DNA of 64,000 nt, from the NCBI GenBank assembly GCA_029866125.1, contig JARWZZ010000004.1, forward strand, positions 248,001-312,000. Direction: 5' to 3'. Under the pieces are notes generated by a model. It was given only the letters and a program-made list of their open reading frames with translations. It was not told where the DNA came from and made no database searches. The position numbers and the translations under genes were made by a program. The stretch comes from Limnobacter sp. GTDB taxonomy: Bacteria > Pseudomonadota > Gammaproteobacteria > Burkholderiales > Burkholderiaceae_B. Positions 1-8,876 of the stretch are shown here, piece by piece. Numbering within the stretch: position 1 is the first letter of the stretch; each line of letters starts with the position of its first letter.

Positions 1-142
1 ATAAGGGGGGTAAAGGTATTCTTCTCGCCCCTTTGCTTTTGCAATTGCTCTCCCATAATGCAATGCATGAACAAGGCTTTATTGCGCTCCAAGTTGGTGT
101 TTCCAGCGTGGCGATGCGGTAAAGCAAGCCCAGGAGCGCTTC

Positions 143-604
143 ATGCTGAACAAGATTGCCGACTCACTACAGTTTTCCACCGACACGCTGCAACTGCGCG
201 CCCGTCGGCAGGAGGTATTGACATCGAATATTGCCAACGTGGATACACCCAACTACAAGGCTGTGGATTTTGATTTCAAATCCGCACTGGCCAATTTGGG
301 TAACAAGGCAGCAGGCAGCCCCTCAATGAATTCCTCATTCAACTCTACAACTGGACAAACCGGTTTGATGCAAACCCATGCTGGCCACATTGGCGGTGGC
401 GCCGTGGGTGGTAGCGGAAAAATGTCCACTGCAGCCATGTTGGAATTCCGTCGGAATGTGAACCCAGCGATGGACAACAACACTGTCGACATTGAAAAAG
501 AGCGTGCTGCATTTGCAGAGAACGCAGTGAAATACGAAGCCGCCATTCGCAGCATCAACGGGAAAATTTCCACGTTGAAGTCCGCGATGGGTCAGGGCCA
601 ATAA
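143..604 (+). CDS. flgB: Flagellar basal-body rod protein FlgB
   Basis: Proximal rod subunit of the flagellar basal body, exported through the flagellar type III apparatus. The 153-residue product has the usual N-terminal rod signature (SNIANVDTPNYKA near residues 29-41) and a C-terminal helix ending in AIRSINGKISTLKSAM, as in FlgB. The length is slightly above the common 130-140. The start has a clear AGGAG 7 nt upstream. It is the first visible gene of a ten-gene flg operon. The 142 bases before it show no convincing sigma-54 or sigma-28 promoter, so the promoter may lie further upstream or outside the window. Identification is secure. Confidence 0.96.
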   Translation: MLNKIADSLQFSTDTLQLRARRQEVLTSNIANVDTPNYKAVDFDFKSALANLGNKAAGSPSMNSSFNSTTGQTGLMQTHAGHIGGGAVGGSGKMSTAAMLEFRRNVNPAMDNNTVDIEKERAAFAENAVKYEAAIRSINGKISTLKSAMGQGQ

Positions 605-619
605 GGTTAGGAGCAAAGC

Positions 620-1042
620 ATGTCGCTATTTAACTCTTTCAAACTGGCAGGTAGCGCGATGCAGGCGCAAACCCAGCGCTTGAACACGGTTGCTAGTAAC
701 TTGGCCAACGTGGAAACCGCAGCCAGCAAACCTGAAGATGTTTACAAACCCCGCAAGGTAATTTTTGAAGCTGCGCTAGACAAGGCAAAACCCGGAAGTG
801 CAGCCATGGCCAACAGTGTGGAAGTGAAGAAGGTAATTGCAGAAGAAGTCGAGCCCCGCAAGTTGTACGACCCCAAGCATCCAATGGCGGATGAGCAGGG
901 TTATGTGTACATGCCCAATGTAAGCGCGGTTGAAGAAATGGTGGACATGATGGCCGCATCCCGTAGCTACCAGTCCAATGCCGAGGTGATGAACACGGCG
1001 AAATCCCTGATGCTGAAAACACTCAGCATTGGTCAGAACTGA
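620..1042 (+). CDS. flgC: Flagellar basal-body rod protein FlgC
   Basis: Proximal rod protein that works with FlgB and FlgF. The 140-residue product begins MSLFNSFKLAGSAMQAQTQR, carries the rod motif VASNLANVETA near residue 25, and ends with the FlgC-type helix NAEVMNTAKSLMLKTLSIGQ. It lies 15 nt after flgB with a TTAGGAG ribosome site. Length and motifs are normal for the family. Confidence 0.96.
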   Translation: MSLFNSFKLAGSAMQAQTQRLNTVASNLANVETAASKPEDVYKPRKVIFEAALDKAKPGSAAMANSVEVKKVIAEEVEPRKLYDPKHPMADEQGYVYMPNVSAVEEMVDMMAASRSYQSNAEVMNTAKSLMLKTLSIGQN

Positions 1043-1060
1043 TTGAAGGAGTAATACGCA

Positions 1061-1732
1061 ATGGCGATCAACACAACAATGAATGCATCAAACCCGGTAG
1101 GGAAAGCTGCAGCCAAGTTGACCAAAGAAGACAACAGCCCTGAGGCAATCCAAGATCGATTTATGTCATTGATGATCGCCCAGCTGAAAAATCAGGACCC
1201 TTTGGCGCCGATGGACAACTCCCAAGTGACCAGCCAAATGGCGCAGCTCAATACCGTAACCGGTATTAGCGACATGAACAAAACCATGGAAAGAATGGCA
1301 GCTGGCCTCACCGGAAATCAAACCGTGCAGGCCACTGGCATGTTGGGCCGCACTGTGATGTTGGAAGGCAATTCACTGACGCTAAAAGGCGCCAAATCTG
1401 AAGGTGCATTTGAGCTGAAACAAGCAGCTGACAAAGTGTCTGTGAATGTGAAAGACCGCGCAGGCAATGTGGTGCAAAGTTTGGACATGGGTGCACAAAG
1501 CAAAGGTGTGCTTGAGTTTGACTGGGATGGAAAAAATACCGATGGCAAAACCGTGGTGGACGGCCAATACACTTTTGAAGTGATTGCGACTGCAGCGGGC
1601 CAGCCTGCAGCATCCGTGGCTTTGTCTAAAACTGTGGTGCAAGGCTTAAGGAATGGCGGTGCTGATGGTGCGTTGTTGCTGACGTCAGACGGTAGTGAAG
1701 TGTCGATGAGCGACATCAAACAAATTTTCTGA
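1061..1732 (+). CDS. flgD: Hook-cap / hook assembly scaffold FlgD
   Basis: FlgD caps the growing hook and is needed for FlgE polymerisation. The 223-residue protein has the N-terminal FlgD signature DRFMSLMIAQLKNQDPLAPMDNSQVTSQ, given here in abbreviated form as RFMSLMIAQLKNQDPL near residues 32-48. A Tudor/Ig-like C-terminal part follows (FDWDGKNTDGKTVVDGQYTF, about residues 152-171). A strong GAAGGAG precedes the start, 18 nt after flgC. The 57-nt gap to flgE contains only an AT-rich stretch and the flgE ribosome site. Confidence 0.95.
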   Translation: MAINTTMNASNPVGKAAAKLTKEDNSPEAIQDRFMSLMIAQLKNQDPLAPMDNSQVTSQMAQLNTVTGISDMNKTMERMAAGLTGNQTVQATGMLGRTVMLEGNSLTLKGAKSEGAFELKQAADKVSVNVKDRAGNVVQSLDMGAQSKGVLEFDWDGKNTDGKTVVDGQYTFEVIATAAGQPAASVALSKTVVQGLRNGGADGALLLTSDGSEVSMSDIKQIF

Positions 1733-1789
1733 ACCACTGGTTCAGACCCTTTTTAAAAAAATTTAGACTTCTTTTGACTGGAGTGCAAT

Positions 1790-3085
1790 ATGGGATTCGG
1801 CGGAACTTTTCAGCAGGGCTTGAGCGGATTGAACGCAGCCCAACGTGGTTTGGAAGTGATTGCAAACAACGTGTCTAACGCAAACGTAATCGGTTTCAAA
1901 TCATCACAAGCGCAGTTCTCTGACGTATTCGCTCGGGCTTTTTCTGGCGGTGCTGGTAACAACAACGTGGGTTTGGGTACCCAGTTGAGTGGGGTTCAAC
2001 AAAGTTTCAAACAGGGTAACTTGAGTGTGACTGGTAACCCGTTGGATTTGGGCATCAATGGTGAAGGCTTCTTTAAGATGGACTCCATCAACGGTGAGAA
2101 AATTTACACCCGCAACGGCCAATTCCGCTTGGATGATTCAGGCAATGTGGTCAACGGCCGTGGTGACTTTTTGCTGGGTTTCCCGGTGGATGAGGCCACT
2201 AACCGCCCGCTGGACAACCCCACGCGCATTCAAATTCCACAAGCTTCGATTGCACCATCTTCCACCAAAGCAACCACTTTGGAATTGAATCTGGATGCAC
2301 GTAAAGATGTGATTACCAGCCCGTTTGATCCGGCTGATTTGTCCACTTTCAATAACTCCACATCGCTGACTGTGTATGACCAGTTGGGTGAAAGCCATGT
2401 GTTTAGCGTGTATTTCCGTAAAACAGATGCCGCCACCAACACTTGGGAAGTGGAAGCCACTTTGGATGGTGAAGTGGTTGCACTGAATGATGACGCAGGT
2501 GCTGCAGCCAAAACGGTGCAGTTTAACCAAGACGGTACTTTGGACACGGCTGCCACCAACGGCAAGTTCCAAATTGATTTGTCCGCTTATGTGGCCTCGC
2601 CTGATGGGGCTGAGTTTTCTGACGCAATGCCGCCTTTGCCCGCAAACACATTCACTTTTGACATGAGTGATGTGACGCAGTTTGGTAGCGCGTTTGCAGT
2701 ACAAAACTTGGACCAAGACGGGTACGAGTCCTCACCTTACTCAGGTTTTGACATTGGGCCTGACGGCACATTGAGCGTGAACTACGCCAACGGTCAAAGC
2801 CAAGACATCGCAAAAATTGGACTTTTCAAATTCAAGAACCCTGAAGGCTTGCAGCCACTGGGCTCCAATGGTTGGTTGGCTACAGATGCTGCGGGTCCAG
2901 AGTTGATTTCCCTCAGCGATGAAACCGCGTTCGGTGTGATTCAGTCTGGCGCTTTGGAAGAGGCCAACGTGGATTTGACTGCCGAGTTGGTGGCCATGAT
3001 TTCCGCACAGCGTATTTACCAGGCCAACTCCCAGTCCATTAAGACGCAAGACTCCTTGTTACAAACAATTTCTAACCTCCGTTAA
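1790..3085 (+). CDS. flgE: Flagellar hook protein FlgE
   Basis: Structural subunit of the hook. The 431-residue product starts with the axial motif GLSGLNAAQRGLEVIANNVSN (first ~35 residues), has the FlgE/F/G middle domain (LDLGINGEGFFKM near residue 84) and ends in the axial C-terminal helix QANSQSIKTQDSLLQTISNL. The length is typical for a betaproteobacterial hook protein with a moderately sized D2 region. It has a TGGAG site 9 nt before ATG. Confidence 0.96.
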   Translation: MGFGGTFQQGLSGLNAAQRGLEVIANNVSNANVIGFKSSQAQFSDVFARAFSGGAGNNNVGLGTQLSGVQQSFKQGNLSVTGNPLDLGINGEGFFKMDSINGEKIYTRNGQFRLDDSGNVVNGRGDFLLGFPVDEATNRPLDNPTRIQIPQASIAPSSTKATTLELNLDARKDVITSPFDPADLSTFNNSTSLTVYDQLGESHVFSVYFRKTDAATNTWEVEATLDGEVVALNDDAGAAAKTVQFNQDGTLDTAATNGKFQIDLSAYVASPDGAEFSDAMPPLPANTFTFDMSDVTQFGSAFAVQNLDQDGYESSPYSGFDIGPDGTLSVNYANGQSQDIAKIGLFKFKNPEGLQPLGSNGWLATDAAGPELISLSDETAFGVIQSGALEEANVDLTAELVAMISAQRIYQANSQSIKTQDSLLQTISNLR

Positions 3086-3112
3086 TTGAACGCAACTGAT
3101 CGAGCTTAGACC

Positions 3113-3847
3113 ATGGACAAATTGATTTACCTCGCCGCTCAATCTGCCAAAGCAACCATGCAAAGGCAGGAAAACATTGCCAACAATTTGGCCAATGTGA
3201 GTACACCCGGTTTTCGGGCTGAGCTGATGGCCTTTCGCAGTGCACCTGTGATTGGTGAGGGTGGTGGTACACGTACATTTTCCATGGAAAGCTCTGTGGG
3301 TGTGGACACAACACCCGGCCAATTGCAGTCCACCGGGCGTGAGCTGGATGTGGCCTTGCAAGGCGAGGGTTGGTTGACAGTAACCAGCCCAGCCGGTGAT
3401 GAGGCTTACACCCGCGCAGGCGCATTGAATGTGAATGAGCTGGGCAGTTTAGTGACATCACAAGGTTACCCAGTGATGGGGCAGGGCGGCCCAATCAATG
3501 TGCCGCCAGAGCATCGTTTGACGATTGGCAGTGACGGACTCATTTCCGCCATTCCAGCCGTGGGTGGTGCGCCTGTGGAGTTGGGTCAGCTGAAGTTGGT
3601 TAAGCCCGAAAAGGAGCAAATTGTCCGCTCTAATGATGGCTTGTTTCGCCGCAAAGACGGGCAAGATGCAGATGCGGACCCCACCGTGCGTGTGGCTTCC
3701 GGTTACTTGGAAAGCAGCAATGTGAATGCGGTGGAAGCCATGGTACAAATGATTTCCGCAGCCCGCGAGTTTGAGACTCAAATGAAAATGATCAGCTCAA
3801 GCAAAGAAAACTCCCAAGCAGCCAACCAGCTGTTTGGCATGAATTAA
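3113..3847 (+). CDS. flgF: Flagellar rod protein FlgF
   Basis: Proximal rod protein of the FlgE/FlgF/FlgG family. The 244-residue product has the N-terminal signature [19 protein letters not shown] (about residues 20-38), the middle motif [13 protein letters not shown], and the C-terminal [21 protein letters not shown]. That C-terminal motif, together with the short length, distinguishes FlgF from FlgE. The ribosome site is weak (only GAGC about 10 nt upstream), so translation may partly depend on flgE. Confidence 0.95.
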   Translation: MDKLIYLAAQSAKATMQRQENIANNLANVSTPGFRAELMAFRSAPVIGEGGGTRTFSMESSVGVDTTPGQLQSTGRELDVALQGEGWLTVTSPAGDEAYTRAGALNVNELGSLVTSQGYPVMGQGGPINVPPEHRLTIGSDGLISAIPAVGGAPVELGQLKLVKPEKEQIVRSNDGLFRRKDGQDADADPTVRVASGYLESSNVNAVEAMVQMISAAREFETQMKMISSSKENSQAANQLFGMN

Positions 3848-3864
3848 TTGAGGAGAATGACGCC

Positions 3865-4647
3865 ATGATGCGCTCACTGTGGATTGCCAAAACCGGTCTG
3901 GATGCCCAGCAAACTCAGCTGGATGTGATTTCCAACAACTTGGCCAACACATCAACCAACGGCTTTAAAAGGTCGCGTGCGGTGTTTGAAGATTTGTTGT
4001 ATCAAACCCAACGCCAACCTGGTGCCAATGCAGCCCAAAATGCGCAGATTCCCTCAGGTTTGCAGGTGGGTACCGGTGTTAAGCCTGTGGCCACTGTGAA
4101 AAACTTCACTCAGGGCAACTTGCAGCAAACGGGCAATGGCATGGATGTGGCAATTAACGGCAACGGGTTTTTCCCGGTTGAATTGCCCGATGGCAGCCAA
4201 GGCTTTACGCGTGATGGCAGTATTCAAGTCAACTCCGAAGGCGTGATGGTGACCTCCAATGGCTACCCCATTCTTGGCCCAATCACGGTGCCTGCAGAAT
4301 CACAAGGCCTTACCATTTCAGCTGACGGTACAGTGACTGCAAAAATTGCGGGTCAGGCTGCGCAGCAAACGCTGGGCCAACTGCAATTGGCCACCTTCAT
4401 CAACCCCACGGGTTTGAGTTCAGAAGGCCAAAACTTGTACCGCGAAACAGCTGCCTCTGGCGCGCCTACGCTGGGTACACCCGGCCAGAACGGCGCAGGT
4501 ATTTTGTCCCAAGGCTATGTGGAAACTTCCAACGTCAATGTGGTTGAAGAGCTGGTGGGTTTGATTCAATCCCAGCGTGCTTATGAGATCAACTCCAAAG
4601 CAATCTCCACATCTGACCAGATGTTACAGCGCATTTCACAGCTTTGA
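3865..4647 (+). CDS. flgG: Flagellar distal rod protein FlgG
   Basis: Main subunit of the distal rod. The 260-residue product, a canonical FlgG length, has the N-terminal axial motif [20 protein letters not shown] and the C-terminal [22 protein letters not shown]. Two adjacent ATG codons (3865 and 3868) follow a TGAGGAG site. Spacing and the usual [11 protein letters not shown] start slightly favour either without consequence. It belongs to the same operon as flgF (17-nt gap). Confidence 0.97.
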   Translation: MMRSLWIAKTGLDAQQTQLDVISNNLANTSTNGFKRSRAVFEDLLYQTQRQPGANAAQNAQIPSGLQVGTGVKPVATVKNFTQGNLQQTGNGMDVAINGNGFFPVELPDGSQGFTRDGSIQVNSEGVMVTSNGYPILGPITVPAESQGLTISADGTVTAKIAGQAAQQTLGQLQLATFINPTGLSSEGQNLYRETAASGAPTLGTPGQNGAGILSQGYVETSNVNVVEELVGLIQSQRAYEINSKAISTSDQMLQRISQL

Positions 4648-4653
4648 TTTGTA

Positions 4654-4695
4654 ATGCTTAGGAGGATACTTACAGTGTTCTCTCAGGAGTCGTGA
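4654..4695 (+). CDS. Possible 13-codon leader ORF before flgH
   Basis: The 49-nt flgG-flgH gap holds a short ORF, MLRRILTVFSQES, ending in TGA one base before the flgH ATG (TGAAATG). Its codons 3-4 (AGG AGG) look like a Shine-Dalgarno sequence. From that site an in-frame GTG at 4675 could also start a six-codon peptide. Its first residues resemble those of FlgH (MLRTLL). It may couple translation of flgH to ribosomes arriving here, or it may be a chance ORF left by a duplicated start region. No protein evidence is possible from sequence. Confidence 0.25.
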   Translation: MLRRILTVFSQES

Positions 4696-4696
4696 A

Positions 4697-5404
4697 ATGC
4701 TCAGAACCCTTCTTAACTATTTAACGGCAGCAGGCGCTCTAACTTTAGGGGCCTGCAGCACATTTAATCCACAAGTGGACATGCCCAAGCAAACCACGGT
4801 GGACCAAGACAAGCGTGTAGAGCTGGCCATGGCTGCGCCCAACGCCAACAACTACCAAGCCTCGGGTAGTTTGTACAGCCCGCAAACTTTTCGCCCGATG
4901 TTTGAAGACAATCGCGCACGGTTTGTTGGCGACATTCTGACCATTCAAATTCAAGAAAACATTGATGCCTCGCAGAACAACTCCATGTCTGCCAGCAACA
5001 GCTCCACCACCAGCATTGACGTGCCTCTGCTTAAAGGCTTTTTCTTCGGTAAATCCGATTTGAAGGCCATCAGCGGCTCAGCCAGTGGTGAAAAAGACTT
5101 CAGCGGCACTGGCGCAACTGCAGCCAAAAATCAATTCAACGGCACATTGACAGTGACTGTCAGCGATGTGTTGCCCAACGGTTATTTGCGTGTGGTGGGC
5201 GAGAAGCAAATCGGAACCAACCGTGAAGTGCAAACTTTGCGGTTTAGCGGCGTGGTGAACCCAGCCACCATCAGCGTGGGTAACAACGTACCTAGCTCCA
5301 AAGTGGCAGATGCCCGTATTGAATACAAGGGCCAGGGCGCGATTGACTCGGCTGTAGCCATGGGTTGGTTGGCGCGTTTCTTCCTGACCGTTTTGCCATT
5401 CTGA
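4697..5404 (+). CDS. flgH: Flagellar L-ring lipoprotein FlgH
   Basis: Outer-membrane L-ring subunit that forms the bushing for the rod. The 235-residue product has a lipoprotein signal peptide with lipobox LGAC and lipidation Cys20. The conserved FlgH core follows (DNRARFVGDILTIQIQENIDA near residues 74-94) with the C-terminal VADARIEYKGQGAIDSAVAMGWLARFFLTVLPF, all typical. A CAGGAG site lies 8-12 nt upstream of ATG. The stop codon overlaps an in-frame ATG of the flgI reading frame. Confidence 0.96.
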   Translation: MLRTLLNYLTAAGALTLGACSTFNPQVDMPKQTTVDQDKRVELAMAAPNANNYQASGSLYSPQTFRPMFEDNRARFVGDILTIQIQENIDASQNNSMSASNSSTTSIDVPLLKGFFFGKSDLKAISGSASGEKDFSGTGATAAKNQFNGTLTVTVSDVLPNGYLRVVGEKQIGTNREVQTLRFSGVVNPATISVGNNVPSSKVADARIEYKGQGAIDSAVAMGWLARFFLTVLPF

Positions 5405-5427
5405 TGCGCATCTCAAGGACCATGACA

Positions 5428-6618
5428 ATGAATCATTTAATTGAAACAAAACGAACCGCCAAAGCCATTGAGTTGGATCAGAAGCAGCTGGTTGTTAAGC
5501 GTCAAGCTCGTCTGTTGAGCCTGATGTTTTTACTGACTGGCTTGTTGATGTTTGGTTTGCTGCAAAGCGCCAACGCCAATACTCGCATCCGTGATTTAAC
5601 CAGCGTGCAAGGCGTGCGTGACAACCAATTGTTTGGTTACGGTATTGTGGTCGGGCTTGATGGCACGGGCGACCAAACCACCCAAACCCCATTTACAAGT
5701 CAAAGCATTGTGACCATGCTGCAACAGAACGGTGTGGTGCTGCCACCAGGCGTTAACTTGCAGTTGAAGAACGTGGCCTCAGTGATGGTCACCACCAATT
5801 TGCCCGCATTTACACAGCCTGGCCAAACCCTGGATGTCACCGTGTCGTCCATGGGTAACGCCAAAAGCTTGAAAGGCGGCCTGTTGCTGATGACCCCCCT
5901 GAAAGGCGCTGACGGCCAAGTGTATGCGCTGGCCCAAGGCAACTTGATTGTAGGTGGTGCGGGTGCTTCTGCAGGCGGTAGCTCCACCACAGTTAACCAT
6001 TTGTCCGCAGGCCGTGTGCCCAACGGTGCCTTGGTAGAACGTGCAGTGGCCAGCCCATTTTTGCAAGGCGACACCTTGCAGCTTGAATTGCATGCCACTG
6101 ATTTTTCCAACGCCAACCGTGTGGCAACTGCCATTAACAACGCGTTTGGGTTGGGTATTGCCAATGCGGTAAATGGCCGCACCATTAAAATTCGAGCGCC
6201 AGCCAGTTCTGACGACCGGGTTGCGTTTTTGTCCAAAATTCAAGAGCTAAGCATCGACAAATCTGTGGGTGCAGCCCGTGTTATTGTGAATGCTCGCACA
6301 GGTTCAGTGGTGATGAATCAGGCCGTGTCTTTGGAGTCGTGTGCGGTTGCACATGGCAATTTGACTGTGAAAATTCAGTCCACGCCCGTCATTTCCCAGC
6401 CTGCGCCATTCTCACAGGGTCAAACTGTGCAAACCGAGGTGGCGGATATTCAAATTTCAGAATCAGGCGGTCAGTTGATTCAACTCAAAGGCTCTGCACA
6501 GTTGTCTGACGTGGTCAAGGCACTGAACACCTTGGGTGCCACGCCCACAGATTTGGTCTCCATTTTGCAAGCCATGAAAACGGCAGGCAGCTTGAAAGCC
6601 GAACTTGAGGTGATTTAA
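5428..6618 (+). CDS. flgI: Flagellar P-ring protein FlgI
   Basis: Periplasmic P-ring subunit. The mature part begins around NTRIRDLTSVQGVRDNQLFGYGIVVGLDGTGD, abbreviated as RIRDLTSVQGVRDNQL, and ends in LKAELEVI as in FlgI. Several in-frame ATGs exist (5404, 5422, 5428). I choose 5428 because AAGGA lies at good spacing. That gives a 396-residue precursor with an unusually long basic n-region (about 30 residues) before the hydrophobic segment LLSLMFLLTGLLMFGLL and cleavage after ANA. The internal Met before FLLTG would lack positive charges, so the long form is more likely. Confidence 0.94.
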   Translation: MNHLIETKRTAKAIELDQKQLVVKRQARLLSLMFLLTGLLMFGLLQSANANTRIRDLTSVQGVRDNQLFGYGIVVGLDGTGDQTTQTPFTSQSIVTMLQQNGVVLPPGVNLQLKNVASVMVTTNLPAFTQPGQTLDVTVSSMGNAKSLKGGLLLMTPLKGADGQVYALAQGNLIVGGAGASAGGSSTTVNHLSAGRVPNGALVERAVASPFLQGDTLQLELHATDFSNANRVATAINNAFGLGIANAVNGRTIKIRAPASSDDRVAFLSKIQELSIDKSVGAARVIVNARTGSVVMNQAVSLESCAVAHGNLTVKIQSTPVISQPAPFSQGQTVQTEVADIQISESGGQLIQLKGSAQLSDVVKALNTLGATPTDLVSILQAMKTAGSLKAELEVI

Positions 6619-7080
6619 ATGAACATATCCGGTTCCATGATGGCTCCAGTCAATGCCAATGACAGCAAGTTGATGGCCTTGGACTCCCGTGGATTGGACG
6701 GACTGAAGAACAGCGCCAAAGCAGAGAAGGGCAGCAAAGAGTTTGATGGTGCGATTGACAAAGTTGCCAAGCAATTTGAATCCGTATTTTTGCAATGGGC
6801 CTTAAAAAGCATGCGCGATGCAACGCCTGAAGGTGGTTTGTTTACCGACAGCTCCAGCAAATCATTCCAAAGTATGTATGACCAAGAACTGGTGCAGCAC
6901 ATTTCCAGCAAGGGCGTAGGGCTGGCTTCCGAGATTGCCCGGCAGTTGCGCGGCATGACACAAACAACGCCAGCGCCCCAAACCTCACTGACTGAAAATG
7001 CAGCACCGGCTGGTGTTTCAGCGGCTGAAACAAACTCTTTGACGGGGCAACCCTCAACTTTAAGAAAATTCAGTCGTTAA
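6619..7080 (+). CDS. flgJ: FlgJ rod-scaffold protein, short form without muramidase domain
   Basis: The 153-residue product matches the N-terminal FlgJ domain, with KQFESVFLQWALKSMRDATP and SSSKSFQSMYDQELVQHISSKG, abbreviated as SFQSMYDQELVQHIS. This domain acts in rod assembly. The C-terminal beta-N-acetylglucosaminidase domain usual in beta- and gammaproteobacterial FlgJ (about 300 residues in total) is absent. The protein instead ends in a low-complexity Thr/Ala/Pro tail. The ATG directly follows the flgI TAA, so translation is coupled. Peptidoglycan opening for the rod must be done by another enzyme that is not in this window. Confidence 0.92.
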   Translation: MNISGSMMAPVNANDSKLMALDSRGLDGLKNSAKAEKGSKEFDGAIDKVAKQFESVFLQWALKSMRDATPEGGLFTDSSSKSFQSMYDQELVQHISSKGVGLASEIARQLRGMTQTTPAPQTSLTENAAPAGVSAAETNSLTGQPSTLRKFSR

Positions 7081-7109
7081 GAAGCTAAGACTTATCGGGA
7101 ACCCAAGTC

Positions 7110-8858
7110 ATGACGAACTCTGTTTATGGAATTGCACTCAGCGGACTGAACGCTGCACGGTCGGGGCTCAGCACAACCTCGAACAACATTGCCAACGTCA
7201 ACACGGTCGGTTACAACCGCCAACAGTCTATCCAAAACGCTCGCCCAGCCAACTCGGTTGGGTCTGAGTTCATTGGTCAAGGCGTGGATGTACAAAGCGT
7301 AGAGCGCGTGTATTCTGAATTTGTGGCTGCACAACAAGAGAAAGCGACTTCCGAAAGTGCATTTTTCACTGCCAAATATGATCAAGTGTCCCGCATCGAC
7401 GGCATCATTGCTGACGAGGCATCGGGCTTGGCTTCTGCGATGAATGATTTTTTCAATTCCGCACAAGTGTTGTCCAACGACCCCGCTAACATGTCTGCAC
7501 GACAAAACTATTTGTCCAGTGCTGAATCCTTGGCCGCCCGTTTCAATGGCATAAACACCGTCATGGACGACCTGCGTTTTGCAACCGATTTGAAGGTGAC
7601 CGACGCTGTTGATCGAATCAACAATGCCACCACTCAAATTGCTGAACTCAACAGCAGAATCACCGCCTACACCAGCGAATCCAACAACCGCGGCTTGCCA
7701 AACGATTTATTGGACCAGCGGGACAAGCTGGTGGTTGAACTTGCCGAGCAAGTCCAAATTACCAAAGTCAATTTAAGCGATGGTTCAGTCAACCTGTTTA
7801 TGGGCAACGGCCAGCCTTTGGTTGTGAAGGACGACTCATTTAAAGTCACCACCCTGCGCGACCCTGAAGACCCAGAAAACTTGTTGGTTGGCGTAAACCG
7901 CAAAATCAACGGTGAAGAACGTTTGATCTCTTTCGACGCAGACTCGCTGGGCAGCGGTGCTTTGGCCGGTTACCTCAGCTTCCGTGAAGATGAGTTGTCA
8001 GAATACCAAAACACCATTGGCTTGATTGCCGCACAAATAGGCAGCTCAATTAATACCTTGCAACAGGGCGGCGTTGATTTGGCCGGTGCTGCGGGTACTG
8101 AAATGTTCTCATTCGGGGCATCGCTTAATCCAATCGATGATTACTCCAGGGTCAATCCAAACGCTTACAACGACGACGCCAACCCGATCAGCTTGACTCT
8201 CAATAGCCTTGATTTGAGCAAAGTCACCGGGGATGATTATGAAATCCTGATCCGCGACAACGGTGGCGTACCCACGCCTCAGTTCCGCATAGCTGGCGAA
8301 GGCGGCAAGTTTGTGGATTTGGCCCAGGTGCCCGCTGGCTCTGGCAATTTTGTAGTGCCCGATGTGGCAGGCAATCCAGTCCTCAGCTTTGGCTTGGGTG
8401 CTTTGGCCGGTAGCAACATTGGCGACCGGTTTACCGTCATGCCCACGCGTGATGCAGCACGAAATATTTCAGTTGCCTTTTCTCGGCCGGAATTGGTGGC
8501 TGCAGCAAGCGCAGCAGATGCACAGCCCGGTAACAACGAAAATATTTTGGCGATTGCTGGCTTGCAGTCCAAGGGCGCGTTGTTTCAAAACTTCAACCCC
8601 AAAGGCGTGTCGGTCAGTGATGCATTCAACCAGTTGGTCAGCCGGGTAGGTAACAAAACCCGAGAACTTGAAGTCTCCAGCGAGGCAAGGCAATCCGTGC
8701 TTGCGCAAATCGTTGAAACACGGGATGCGCAGTCTGGTGTCAACATGGACGAAGAGGCGGCCAACTTGCTTAAATACCAGCAGGCTTATCAAGCGGCAGG
8801 GCGAGTCATATCCCTATCCAAAGAAATGTTTGACCAGATTTTAGGCATATTTAGATAA
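7110..8858 (+). CDS. flgK: Flagellar hook-filament junction protein FlgK (HAP1)
   Basis: First hook-associated protein, joining hook and filament. The 582-residue product has the N-terminal axial signature SGLSTTSNNIANVNTVGYNRQ (about residues 17-37), the FlgK region ANLLKYQQAYQAAGRVISLS at the C terminus, and a variable middle part. It follows flgJ by 29 nt with only a weak ribosome site (GGGAA). Identification is firm from both termini and its position before flgL. Confidence 0.95.
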   Translation: MTNSVYGIALSGLNAARSGLSTTSNNIANVNTVGYNRQQSIQNARPANSVGSEFIGQGVDVQSVERVYSEFVAAQQEKATSESAFFTAKYDQVSRIDGIIADEASGLASAMNDFFNSAQVLSNDPANMSARQNYLSSAESLAARFNGINTVMDDLRFATDLKVTDAVDRINNATTQIAELNSRITAYTSESNNRGLPNDLLDQRDKLVVELAEQVQITKVNLSDGSVNLFMGNGQPLVVKDDSFKVTTLRDPEDPENLLVGVNRKINGEERLISFDADSLGSGALAGYLSFREDELSEYQNTIGLIAAQIGSSINTLQQGGVDLAGAAGTEMFSFGASLNPIDDYSRVNPNAYNDDANPISLTLNSLDLSKVTGDDYEILIRDNGGVPTPQFRIAGEGGKFVDLAQVPAGSGNFVVPDVAGNPVLSFGLGALAGSNIGDRFTVMPTRDAARNISVAFSRPELVAAASAADAQPGNNENILAIAGLQSKGALFQNFNPKGVSVSDAFNQLVSRVGNKTRELEVSSEARQSVLAQIVETRDAQSGVNMDEEAANLLKYQQAYQAAGRVISLSKEMFDQILGIFR

Positions 8859-8876
8859 GACTGAGCAGGGAATATC

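Noticed and set aside
5700..6236. 178-codon minus-strand ORF
   Set aside because: Antisense of flgI, no family features, no promoter or ribosome site.
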